Source: an uncultured Prevotellaceae bacterium
Lineage (GTDB): Bacteria > Bacteroidota > Bacteroidia > Bacteroidales > Bacteroidaceae
Assembly (NCBI GenBank): GCA_947166155.1
Contig: CAMVDC010000010.1
Location: 1-33,541, forward strand
Direction of reading: 5' to 3'
DNA: 33,541 bases
Below, piece after piece: positions 18,248 through 27,301 of the stretch. The notes under the pieces were generated by a model. It saw only the letters and a list, made by a program, of their open reading frames with translations. It was not told where the DNA came from and searched no databases. Made by a program: the position numbers and the translations under genes. How positions within the stretch are numbered: the stretch's first letter is position 1; each line of letters opens with the position of its first letter.

Positions 18248-19768
18248 TTATGTCTGTTTCTTCTTAATCATTTTGACTGCAGCTCGACGTTCATCTTTAT
18301 CTAATGCAAACTGCCACACAGTAAATGTTGAAATCACAACAGTCACAAATCCTGTCAACAAGAATCTGAATGGCATATCTACATAAGAAACTACGAGATA
18401 ACACACCAGAACAATACTGATTATAGGAATAGCAACACGAGCAAACACATGCTTTGCGAAATGGCGGATGGAGAGTCCGGCAGTATATTTGAGGAAAGGC
18501 AGACGGATTATTGCGCAAATGAATTCAAAACCGATATATACCCACATGGCATCTTCGAGTTGATAGCCGAGATGCAGGCATAACCAAAACACTGGCAAAG
18601 TGAGTACCTTGATGGTATTTACGACGAGCGAATAGTTGCGAATACGGCCTATTGCCTGGTTGGCAGTACCGAGTCCTATCGTCAGTTGGTCAACAAGGGC
18701 TGTAAGCAACACAAACCGACATAAAGCAGCTGCATGTGGTGGAACTTCATCCAGCCACACATTGAGCACTTCACTCATCTCAAACGACAATGGGATTGTG
18801 ACTGTTGCAAGAAGAAGAAATGCATACTTGCTTGCTATCTCCGACAAATACAGCATCCGCTCCCTGTTATTCAGGCTCTCTGCCTTAACTATCTGCGGAC
18901 TCATTGCATTTGTCACAGACGTAGCAATAAATACAACAGAAGCATAAACCTGCTGGGCTACACCATAAGCACTATTTACTATTGTACTTTGAAAGAATCG
19001 GTTTATAATAACCGCAACACCCTGTGAACGTGCTATCACGCATCCCATGCTATATATAGTCCATGTTGCAAAGCCTGTAAGTTCCTTTATGTATTTTCGG
19101 CCGATGAGGTCAAGACGGGGTATTAGCATTGACTCCTCGAAATGCCTTTTCGACCACAACGAAAGTGCCAAATAATTAAACAACATAATGCAGGCCAGGG
19201 CTATAGCATATGCCATGAGTTTATCGTATGTGATGAAAGGCAGACACAGGGCAAAAGCCAGTTTCAGCACACCGTCTATGATTTCCACAGCCGATATATA
19301 TACTATCTCCTCGTGAGCCACAAACAGAGCCTTATATGGTGCTGTAAGAAAAGTTATAACAAGCGACAGAATTACAGTATAATAGACTTTTGTTGCTGTC
19401 GGTATCCTTTCAGGAGTTATTTCTAATAGTCCATCGAATATGAATGGGGTCAGTGCGACAAGAATAATTGCGAGCAAAGTTCCGATGACTACGTGCAATA
19501 GCAAACTATTCGAAAACATTGCTTTTAGCTCTGCCACATTGCCCTTCCCAAAATAAAACGACAGTTGTCTTTGAGTGGTTACCACCATTGCATTAGTAAT
19601 AAATGCCAGCATCGTCACCACACCTGCCACCAATGCATATATACCATAATCCGACTGTCCTAACGCTTGCAATACCAAGCGTGTACTATAAAGCGAAAGG
19701 CATATATTTACAATCGCCCTCGTGTGCTGAGCCAGCGTGTTTATGACTATTCTTTTCGATGGGTCCAT
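18248..19768 (-). CDS. polysaccharide flippase (Wzx-like, MATE/MVF superfamily)
   Basis: About 12 TM protein, TRLVLQALGQSDYGIYALVAGVVTMLAFITNAMVVTTQRQLSFYFGKGN; located within the EPS operon. Confidence 0.88.
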   Translation of the reverse strand: MDPSKRIVINTLAQHTRAIVNICLSLYSTRLVLQALGQSDYGIYALVAGVVTMLAFITNAMVVTTQRQLSFYFGKGNVAELKAMFSNSLLLHVVIGTLLAIILVALTPFIFDGLLEITPERIPTATKVYYTVILSLVITFLTAPYKALFVAHEEIVYISAVEIIDGVLKLAFALCLPFITYDKLMAYAIALACIMLFNYLALSLWSKRHFEESMLIPRLDLIGRKYIKELTGFATWTIYSMGCVIARSQGVAVIINRFFQSTIVNSAYGVAQQVYASVVFIATSVTNAMSPQIVKAESLNNRERMLYLSEIASKYAFLLLATVTIPLSFEMSEVLNVWLDEVPPHAAALCRFVLLTALVDQLTIGLGTANQAIGRIRNYSLVVNTIKVLTLPVFWLCLHLGYQLEDAMWVYIGFEFICAIIRLPFLKYTAGLSIRHFAKHVFARVAIPIISIVLVCYLVVSYVDMPFRFLLTGFVTVVISTFTVWQFALDKDERRAAVKMIKKKQT

Positions 19769-19770
19769 AT

Positions 19771-20994
19771 CTACTGCTGTATTACATCACTCCCCTTCAG
19801 TGATTTTATTGCCGCATAGTAAGCAATCGACATCAAGGTTATTATAAACACAGGCGAGTATGCCTCCATTGTCATCATCATAAACAATATTGCCACCGAT
19901 GCATAGACAAGCAGGATGTATTTATCATTTACGAAAACAAGCTTTGGTATGACAATATAGCACATATAAGAAAATAGCATCAACAACAACACCCCTCCGT
20001 AGATAAGTATCAGCCATATAAAATTGTGAGGTCCCTTTGCCAGAGAACTTAGATGGGATAAATACCAATCGCCACCAACATACCCATATCCATAAATAGG
20101 CGATTCCACAAAAACCTTCGAAGCAGCATCCCACAAATAAGTACGATTTGTAAATGTAATGTCCTTACCAAGTATGTCCTCTACAAAAAATATGGCTAAT
20201 TCATTCTGTTCTATGCCTTTACCCTGAAAGCATACAAATATCTGAAATAGAATGACACCTGCGAGCAATGCTAATACGCCGATTTTAATTAGTCTTTTCG
20301 AAGGAATGATACAGAATAGAAGAAAAAGAAGAATGCCGGTTATAGAGGTCATTGAGCCCACAATGAACAGTGTGGCAAGCGACACTAATACTATGGGAAC
20401 AACATTCACCCACCACCACTTGTTATATTTTAAACATAGGACACTTGCTGCAACAGCACATAGTAAACGACATCCCATTTGGTTATAGTTTGCTCCCAAT
20501 AGGTAACCATTGACTACAGTATCATTTGCAAACCACAGTTCGGGGTGGAGCATCATGTGAGCAGCATTCAGATATGCGCATAATGAAAATGAAATGGCGA
20601 ACGATGCCACAATCAGATTCAAGCGACCTGAATAATACTCACAAACCATGACAACGAAAATATATGAACATCCGTCATAGAAACAGTTCTTGATATCGTT
20701 ACCACCTATTATGGTGGACATCAGCATAAGAGTGACGAAGAGCACACAAGCCATAACATAATGCGACATCACTCCCTCCCTCAGATAGAGATATGCCATT
20801 ATGAAGAAGGAGAGCATCGAGAAGAACAATGCAACGTATGAAACGGCTTGCCATTCAAGAACCGAGATATTTATAGTAATTCTGATTACAACTGCAATAA
20901 TCATGAGGCACGGCAGCCACGTAAGACTACGCGGGTCGAACTTCATCAACCGGCTGAGGTCTATTGCGTATGGTCGCTCTACCAGTGTGTCCAT
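19771..20994 (-). CDS. O-antigen ligase/polymerase (Wzy-like)
   Basis: Polytopic protein; ITFTNRTYLWDAASKVFVESPIYGYGYVGGDWYLSHLSSLAKGPHNFIWLILIYGG: Wzy_C/O-antigen ligase signature with R-N-H motif. Confidence 0.85.
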   Translation of the reverse strand: MDTLVERPYAIDLSRLMKFDPRSLTWLPCLMIIAVVIRITINISVLEWQAVSYVALFFSMLSFFIMAYLYLREGVMSHYVMACVLFVTLMLMSTIIGGNDIKNCFYDGCSYIFVVMVCEYYSGRLNLIVASFAISFSLCAYLNAAHMMLHPELWFANDTVVNGYLLGANYNQMGCRLLCAVAASVLCLKYNKWWWVNVVPIVLVSLATLFIVGSMTSITGILLFLLFCIIPSKRLIKIGVLALLAGVILFQIFVCFQGKGIEQNELAIFFVEDILGKDITFTNRTYLWDAASKVFVESPIYGYGYVGGDWYLSHLSSLAKGPHNFIWLILIYGGVLLLMLFSYMCYIVIPKLVFVNDKYILLVYASVAILFMMMTMEAYSPVFIITLMSIAYYAAIKSLKGSDVIQQ

Positions 20995-21063
20995 AGATTA
21001 TTGTGTTTGACAGAAAATGTATTGACTTTCAGTTGTAATCGGGAAGGTGTATCCATGCAGATA

Positions 21064-22128
21064 CTACCATAGTCTTATTTCCTTCCTCAGCACCCATCCT
21101 GCACATACGATGGTGGCTAAGATGAGCATACCGAGTACGAATATCATGCGTTTTGGTCCCGTTGCCTTGACTGGCACTGTAGCTCCTTGCAGCACAGTGA
21201 AGGCTGGTATCTTCTCTTGCAGCTTTGCCTTGGCACCCTCGAGTTGGGTCTTCATGGCGGTGTAGGTCTGATACTTTATCGACATGTCGCCTTCCAGACG
21301 GTCGCGCTCGGAGATGTATGCCTGAAGGATTACGTCTTTGTGCGAGTCGGTATATGCGCTGTAGGCCATCATAGCCTCGTCGTATTCAGCCTTGGCCTGG
21401 TTGAGCAGGTCGGTGTAGTGCTCTACATCGACACGTGCCTTGCTGGTGCGGTAGTCGATGATAAACTGCTGGAGGTGTGCACGTGCTGAGTCGGCTATTG
21501 CGGCACTGATAAGTGGATCCTGGTCGGTGGTTGTGATGGTCACCACATTGGTCAGCTTGTCCACGCTGCATGAGATGTTGCTCTTGATGGCATTGGCAAT
21601 ATCCGTCTGGCGTTTAGTGAGCATGAATGCTTTGGAGTGGTTGGCATTGCTTGCGCCAATGCCTGCTGGTGCCTCAACCGAAGGGGAAATCAGTGCTGTC
21701 ACTTTACTTTTCACCCAGTTGAATGGCACCATCCATACCGTCTTCTTCTGATGTTTGTCGAGGTAGTCGTAGTATGTGGTGTTGATAGTTCCGTCTTGAC
21801 TCTTGACGTTGATATCAAACATACCGACTACGAAGTCGTTCGACTCAAACAGTTCGGGATAGAGTTGCGGGAAGATAGCGTCGGTCGACTCGAGGCTTCC
21901 GAGGTCGAATCCGAACGATGAAGCTATTGAACCCAATGCGCCGCCTGCTCCTGCCGATTCGGCTTCGGGTGCGAGTTTCACGTTGCAGGTAAATGTGCGT
22001 GGCACACACAGAATGAGCACACTTGCCACCACAGCCGTGATGCCCCATGTCCAGATAAAGGTCTTCTTGTGGCTGAGCAACTCTCGCACTACCACGCGCA
22101 AATCTATATAGTCTATCTTGTTACTCAT
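21064..22128 (-). CDS. Wzz-type chain-length determinant
   Basis: IDYIDLRVVVRELLSHKKTFIWTWGITAVVASVLILCVPRTFTCNVKLAPE..., two TM ends (C-terminal KATGPKRMIFVLGMLILATIVCAGWVLRKEI) and a central coiled coil. Confidence 0.9.
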   Translation of the reverse strand: MSNKIDYIDLRVVVRELLSHKKTFIWTWGITAVVASVLILCVPRTFTCNVKLAPEAESAGAGGALGSIASSFGFDLGSLESTDAIFPQLYPELFESNDFVVGMFDINVKSQDGTINTTYYDYLDKHQKKTVWMVPFNWVKSKVTALISPSVEAPAGIGASNANHSKAFMLTKRQTDIANAIKSNISCSVDKLTNVVTITTTDQDPLISAAIADSARAHLQQFIIDYRTSKARVDVEHYTDLLNQAKAEYDEAMMAYSAYTDSHKDVILQAYISERDRLEGDMSIKYQTYTAMKTQLEGAKAKLQEKIPAFTVLQGATVPVKATGPKRMIFVLGMLILATIVCAGWVLRKEIRLW

Positions 22129-22131
22129 ACG

Positions 22132-24687
22132 TTACTTCAATATGTTTGCTATTGTTACCATCATGGTGGCGATTGATGCAGCCGAGGTACCCATGGCCGA
22201 ATATTCAGCTACAGTCATCTTGTTCTTGGCATTCTTCGACGGCACCACGATGCGGCTGCCGGGCTCGATGTCTTTGCTCGAATGGTGTCCGAGCTGCTGT
22301 GCCGAACCATTGGCATAGAGGATGTACACATTCTTCTTGCGGGCGTTCTCGCCATATCCGCCTGCACTCTTGATGTAGTAGTCGAGGCTTTCACCTTTCT
22401 TGTAGTTCACGGTTATGGGGTAGAGCACGTCGCCCGAGATCTGCACTGTGTTTACATACTGTGGAACGACGAGTCGGTCGCCTTCGCGCAGGGCAATATC
22501 TTCTGGGCCTCCAGGTTTGGCCAGTGCTGCCTCGAGGTCAATGGCTACCGACATGGTGTTGCTCACATCGAGTTTCAGTGAGAGCAGTGAGTCGGCTTTT
22601 GCCATGTCGTAGTTGCGTTCGTTGCGCATAGCTTCCTCATAGAGGGTTATCTGCTCCTTGCGTTGCATGGCTTCGTTGAGTTGTCGTTCCTCTTCGGTCA
22701 TGCGGCGTTCGAGTCGTGCGCCCTTGGCGTATGCCAGTTCGGTGATACCGCCTGCGGCAGTTATGAGGTCGCTGAGTCGGTAGTTTTTGTTGGTGACGGA
22801 GTATTGTCCTTCAAAGTTGACTGATCCGCTCACGGTCACGGTTTGCATGGTTGAATACGATGGGCTGCGGCGCACCACCACTTCGTCGAACGGTTGGAGG
22901 GTGAAACCGCGTGTGCCGTCGATCACGAATCCGTCTTTTATCGAGAAGGAGAAGGTCTCCGACACATCGTTGGTCTTTTCGGTCGATGTAGGGTCGAATA
23001 TGGGTCGGAACACGTCGACTTTGCTGGTCGATGCCGAGTTGGTCAGGCCTCCTGCTTGCAGTATGAAGTCCTCGATGGTGGTTCCTTCGGCATATTGGTA
23101 TGTGCCTGGATAGACTACCTCGCCGCTTATCTTTATGGTTTGGTTGGTGATGTAGTCGCTGCGACTCGGAATGAATACCACGTCGTTTTTCTGTAACGGT
23201 ATGTCGGCAGCACTGCCTTCGATCAATGCCTTCACGTCGAACGATATGACTTCGAGTGTCATGTCGGGACGCTGGCGGTGCATCACTCCGCGTGCCGCGA
23301 AGGCATCGTCGCGCAGTCCTTCGGCAGCAGCGATAAGGCTTCGCACCGAGTTGATTTCGCCTCCTATCTGGTACATGCCCGGATGGAACACCGCTCCTCG
23401 CACTTCGGCCATGTTGGAGTAGCGTGCCACTACCGAGTCGACGTATATTGAGTCGCCGTCGGAGAGGCGGAAGCCGTTCATGTCGAATTCGTCGATGGTA
23501 TGTATTGAGTATTCGGCTCCGCTCTTGCGTATCAGCCTCACGTTCTTACGGTAGGCATCGCCTGCGAATCCGCCGGCATAGTTCAGTATGGTCGATACGC
23601 TTTCGGTGGGTTTCATCTCGTAGAACATAGGGCGCTTCACTCGTCCCTTGATTCTCACCAGTTGCTCGTATGGGCCTACCGACACGATGTCGTTGTCTTG
23701 CAGACGTACGTCGCCGCTGGCGTTGCCGTTGATGATGTAGTCGTAGACGTCGATTGTGGCTATCTGTCGGCCCTGGCGATATACTTTGATGTTGCGCAGT
23801 GTACCGATGTCGCTTATTCCGCCTGCTGCATAGAGTGCATTGAATGCCGTTGAGAGTGAGTTGAGTGTGTAGCTGCCTGGCATTTTCACCTCGCCTATTA
23901 CCTGCACTGTGACGGCTCGTGTGTTGCCTACGGTCAGTTTTATGTCGGAGTCGGCGTAATAGCGGCCGAGTCGTGACTTCAGTTGTGAGTTGGCTTGTGC
24001 CACGGTCATGCCGCCCAGGTTGATAGGGCCTACACCGGGTATTGTGACTGTTCCGTCGGGCGAGAGTGTGCCTTCGAATGTCTCCTGCGATGCACCCCAC
24101 ACGTCGATTATCACGGCATCGCCTGCGCCGAGGCGATAGTTGGCGGGTGTGGCTATGTTCATGTTGGGTTGAAAGGTGAGTGTCGGGGTGTTGAATATGT
24201 TACGTCCGAACACTTGGTCTTCGTCGTTGAACTTGTTGCGGTAGTACATCAGCGAGTCGATGTCGAGGAAGGCGATGTCGTTGTTCATCATCTGGAGTCG
24301 TTCGTCGCGGGTATATCCCACTTGCCCGTTGTTGCCCCGGGCCTGACTGCGCACCATGTAGTTGTTTTGTTGCTGATACTGTTCGCCTGCCAGTTGCTGG
24401 TTGGTTCTCAGGCGCGATGGTGTGGTGGTGGTGTTCTGTCCGTTGAGGTCCACGGCTCCCAGTTGGCTTTTCTCGGCCTCGAGGTTTTTGCGTATGCGTT
24501 GCAGCTGCTGTACGGTCACTCCGCGTTGCAGCAGTCGCGACACTATGGTCTGTTGGTCAGAGCCTCGTGCCTGCTGTTCGCTCACGTATTGTATCACCTG
24601 TGCGTCGGTCATGCTCTGTGCCTGCATGGTTGTCATGCATGCGCCCATGATTGTCATGACCCACACTGCAATCAGTTTTCGTATCAT
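22132..24687 (-). CDS. SLBB-domain polysaccharide export protein (Wza-like)
   Basis: YRLGAGDAVIIDVWGASQETFEGTLSPDGTVTIPGVGPINLGGMTVAQANSQLKSRLGRYY... followed by multiple SLBB repeats (VTVSGSVNFEGQYSV..., KISGEVVYPGTYQYAEGTTIEDFILQAGG). Confidence 0.93.
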   Translation of the reverse strand: MIRKLIAVWVMTIMGACMTTMQAQSMTDAQVIQYVSEQQARGSDQQTIVSRLLQRGVTVQQLQRIRKNLEAEKSQLGAVDLNGQNTTTTPSRLRTNQQLAGEQYQQQNNYMVRSQARGNNGQVGYTRDERLQMMNNDIAFLDIDSLMYYRNKFNDEDQVFGRNIFNTPTLTFQPNMNIATPANYRLGAGDAVIIDVWGASQETFEGTLSPDGTVTIPGVGPINLGGMTVAQANSQLKSRLGRYYADSDIKLTVGNTRAVTVQVIGEVKMPGSYTLNSLSTAFNALYAAGGISDIGTLRNIKVYRQGRQIATIDVYDYIINGNASGDVRLQDNDIVSVGPYEQLVRIKGRVKRPMFYEMKPTESVSTILNYAGGFAGDAYRKNVRLIRKSGAEYSIHTIDEFDMNGFRLSDGDSIYVDSVVARYSNMAEVRGAVFHPGMYQIGGEINSVRSLIAAAEGLRDDAFAARGVMHRQRPDMTLEVISFDVKALIEGSAADIPLQKNDVVFIPSRSDYITNQTIKISGEVVYPGTYQYAEGTTIEDFILQAGGLTNSASTSKVDVFRPIFDPTSTEKTNDVSETFSFSIKDGFVIDGTRGFTLQPFDEVVVRRSPSYSTMQTVTVSGSVNFEGQYSVTNKNYRLSDLITAAGGITELAYAKGARLERRMTEEERQLNEAMQRKEQITLYEEAMRNERNYDMAKADSLLSLKLDVSNTMSVAIDLEAALAKPGGPEDIALREGDRLVVPQYVNTVQISGDVLYPITVNYKKGESLDYYIKSAGGYGENARKKNVYILYANGSAQQLGHHSSKDIEPGSRIVVPSKNAKNKMTVAEYSAMGTSAASIATMMVTIANILK

Positions 24688-24781
24688 CGTCGGTCAGTTG
24701 TATGGATTGTAAGGTTTATAATAACGCAAAATTCCCCGTCATTTCCGCTTGGAAACTGAGAGGGATTTGCACATGATCGTT

Positions 24782-25414
24782 CTAAATTTTCTTTCCGCCC
24801 AACACGCAACACAGTGTTTCGACTATGATGTTGGCATCGGTCAACAACGAGCGGTGGTGTAGATAGTCGAGGTCCATGTCGAGCCGTCGTATCATTTTCT
24901 CCATCGTGTCGGTATATCCGTTGTGCAGGGTGGCATTCGATGTGACTCCCGGTCGGCTGACGTATAGGTCGGCATAGTCGGGTCGGTGTTGCATGATTTG
25001 GCGTATGAAGTACTCGCGCTCGGGTCGGTATCCCACGAACGACATGTCGCCTGTCAGCACATTGAGCAGTTGTGGCAATTCGTCGAGATGGTGTGAGCGC
25101 AGGAAGCGTCCCACTTGGGTCAGGCGGTCGTCTTGTTCCTGAGCCAACTGTGGGCCTTCATCCTCGGCCGTGGTTTTCATCGTCCTGAACTTCCATATCC
25201 TGAACGTACGGCCACGATATCCCACACGTTCTTGCCTGTAAAATACGGGTCCCTCGCCCTCAATCAGTTGAGCCAGCGATATGACGAGGAAAAGCGGGAA
25301 TGTGCAAACCAAACCCACTGCAGCGCCCACGAAATCAAACAGGCGTTTTATGCAGCGGCCTATCCACGACATACCATCTTTTGGCTTTATTTGTTTATCC
25401 GATTCTATCTTCAT
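24782..25414 (-). CDS. initiating sugar transferase (undecaprenyl-phosphate hexose-1-P transferase)
   Basis: KRLFDFVGAAVGLVCTFPLFLVISLAQLIEGEGPVFYRQERVGYRGRTFRIWKFRTMKTTAEDEGP...RFLRSHHLDELPQLLNVLTGDMSFVGYRPEREYFI...RPGVTSNAT. Confidence 0.95.
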   Translation of the reverse strand: MKIESDKQIKPKDGMSWIGRCIKRLFDFVGAAVGLVCTFPLFLVISLAQLIEGEGPVFYRQERVGYRGRTFRIWKFRTMKTTAEDEGPQLAQEQDDRLTQVGRFLRSHHLDELPQLLNVLTGDMSFVGYRPEREYFIRQIMQHRPDYADLYVSRPGVTSNATLHNGYTDTMEKMIRRLDMDLDYLHHRSLLTDANIIVETLCCVLGGKKI

Positions 25415-25470
25415 TAATCTTATTACGCAATTCTATAAACAGAAACGTAAGTGTATGCTTATTTATTGTG

Positions 25471-25521
25471 GCGCCAGCGATTTTTTTATTAACAATTTTT
25501 TAAGTCTGGCGCAAAAATCGC
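25471..25521 (-). promoter_or_regulatory. interleaved inverted repeats at the TSS/leader of the EPS operon
   Basis: On +: GCGCCAG (25471-25477) with GCGATTTTT (25477-25485), then CTGGCGC (25506-25512) with AAAAATCGC (25513-25521). Immediately downstream of a minus-strand -7 box TAACTTTG (25530-25523). Confidence 0.6.
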
Positions 25522-25522
25522 G

Positions 25523-25530
25523 CAAAGTTA
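25523..25530 (-). promoter_or_regulatory. -7 box (TAACTTTG) of the EPS operon promoter
   Basis: caaagtta on +, about 110 bp upstream of the first EPS gene. Confidence 0.55.
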
Positions 25531-25573
25531 CAAAATATATTAGATATAACAACTATTCATTAACATTTTTTAC

Positions 25574-25581
25574 TACCTTTG
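25574..25581 (+). promoter_or_regulatory. -7 box (TACCTTTG) divergent promoter for the secreted hydrolase
   Basis: TACCTTTG 45 bp before ATG 25626. Confidence 0.55.
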
Positions 25582-25625
25582 CACATGAAAAGAGACGAAC
25601 AACCATAAATAGAGGACTACTAAGT

Positions 25626-26765
25626 ATGAACATCAAGCACATATTAACGAGCGTGGCTGTCATCGCCGCATGTGGGTGGAATTGCAGCGCAACGGCACAG
25701 ATGAGTCGCGAAAAAGCCGAAGAGGTACGCAAACAAATCATATCGCAATGGAAGGCCGACGAACGCACCCGGCTGCAGAACGATGCCGAGGCAAAATGTG
25801 TGAGGCAAGGCGAACTGAGCATGCCCTACGACGTTAAGACCTTCGGAGCCGAACCCTCCGACGGACGGTCGTTGTGGATTTCGCTTCATGGTGGCGGAAA
25901 TGCTCCCAAAGCCCTCAACGACAGCCAGTGGGAGAACCAGAAAGTGTTGTATCAGCCTGCCGAAGGCATCTATGTTGCCCCGCGTGCACCATGGGACGAC
26001 TGGGACATGTGGTTCAAGCCGCCCATCGACCCCATGTACGAGCAGCTCATACGCACGTGCGTAATATATTATAATGTGAACCCCGACAAGGTTTACCTCC
26101 TGGGCTATTCGGCCGGCGGCGACGGCGTGTGGCGCATGGCTCCGCGCATGGCCGACCACTGGGCAGCCGCCTCGATGATGGCTGGCCACCCGGGCGATGT
26201 CGATATGCGTCCGCTTCGCAACCTGCCGTTCATGATATGGTGTGGCGGCAACGATGCTGCCTACGACCGCAACCGCATCGACGCCGAGCGCGGACGACAG
26301 ATGGACTCGCTACGCCGCTCCGACCCCGAAGGCTACATCCACGAGACCCACATACTCCCAGGAAAGCCTCACTGGATGGACCTCGAAGACAAGGCTGCAC
26401 TGCCGTGGATGGCACAGTATCGTCGCAACCCCTACCCTGCCACCGTCGTATGGGTTCAGGGCGACAGGATGCGACCGCAATTCTATTGGTTGGGAGTTTC
26501 AACCTCCGAGGCAAAGAAGGGCAGCTACATCAAAGCCACCATCAAGGGCAATACCATCACGATAGACACCGACGACTACACCGAAGCGACGCTCTACCTC
26601 AACGACACTCTCGTCAACCTCGACAAGAGCATCACCGTGCGCCACGGACGCAAGACAGTGTTCAAAGGCAAGCTCCCGCGCACCGAGGCCAACCTGCGTT
26701 CATCGCTTGCCGAGCGTGGCGACCCCAGCTATTGTTTCCCGGCAAAAGTGACGGTGAAACTGTAG
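25626..26765 (+). CDS. secreted alpha/beta hydrolase / esterase (PHB depolymerase-like)
   Basis: Signal peptide MNIKHILTSVAVIAACGWNCSATAQ; LWISLHGGGNAPK...VYLLGYSAGGDGVWRMAPRMADHWAAASMMAGHPGDVDMRPLRNLPFMIWCGGND...GKPHWMD: GxSxG nucleophile (GYSAGG), Asp and His candidates. Confidence 0.85.
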   Translation: MNIKHILTSVAVIAACGWNCSATAQMSREKAEEVRKQIISQWKADERTRLQNDAEAKCVRQGELSMPYDVKTFGAEPSDGRSLWISLHGGGNAPKALNDSQWENQKVLYQPAEGIYVAPRAPWDDWDMWFKPPIDPMYEQLIRTCVIYYNVNPDKVYLLGYSAGGDGVWRMAPRMADHWAAASMMAGHPGDVDMRPLRNLPFMIWCGGNDAAYDRNRIDAERGRQMDSLRRSDPEGYIHETHILPGKPHWMDLEDKAALPWMAQYRRNPYPATVVWVQGDRMRPQFYWLGVSTSEAKKGSYIKATIKGNTITIDTDDYTEATLYLNDTLVNLDKSITVRHGRKTVFKGKLPRTEANLRSSLAERGDPSYCFPAKVTVKL

Positions 26766-26839
26766 GCTTTTCTCCACCATAAATCCCACTTAATTTACTC
26801 CGACTCCACCCCCATCCACAGGTACTTGTAGAGGGGTGT

Positions 26840-26930
26840 AAAAATGAGTGCGCACTCGCAGGCCCGAGAGTGCGCACTCACAGGCCCGAGAGCGCGCACT
26901 CACAGCCCCGCGAGTGCGCGCTCATTTTTG
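26840..26930. repeat. palindromic REP-like array, second copy: four 22-bp units, bounded by aaaaatgag...ctcattttt
   Basis: Units at 26846, 26868, 26890, 26912. 84-bp ungapped alignment with 5110-5193 gives 8 mismatches by hand count. Confidence 0.9.
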
Positions 26931-26987
26931 CAAAAACACGCAGGTGCATTTTTTTGCCTGCTTCCCCGCCTCATTTTTTCTGTCTAT

Positions 26988-27118
26988 TCGCCTCCGTTCG
27001 GATGTCCCCCTCGCCTTCGTCCTTTTTTCCTCTTCTCTTCGTTCGGATGTTCCCTCGCCTCCGTTCGGATGTCCCCTCGCCTTCGTCCTTTTTTTCCTCT
27101 TCCCTTCGTTCATCTGTA
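26988..27118. repeat. pyrimidine-rich imperfect tandem repeat, about 67-bp period
   Basis: cctccgttcggatgtcccc(c)tcgccttcgtcctttttt at 26991 and 27058; cgttcggatgt occurs three times. Confidence 0.75.
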
Positions 27119-27301
27119 CCCTCCATCCGTCCTTTTTTACATTCGCGCCCCGTCAGTGTTCGGCGGTTTTCCCGCCGAATTATCCATCCGCCCCGCCAGT
27201 GTCCTGCCCTTTTGTCATCTTTTCGCGTCATTTTGTCTTATTTCCTACATTGGAACAAAGTTTGAACTGCACCATTACAGAAACGAAAGGAGAACCAAAC
27301 C

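Noticed and set aside
23995-24759. 254-aa plus-strand ORF
   Set aside because: Antisense to the SLBB export gene; His/Cys-rich shadow translation.
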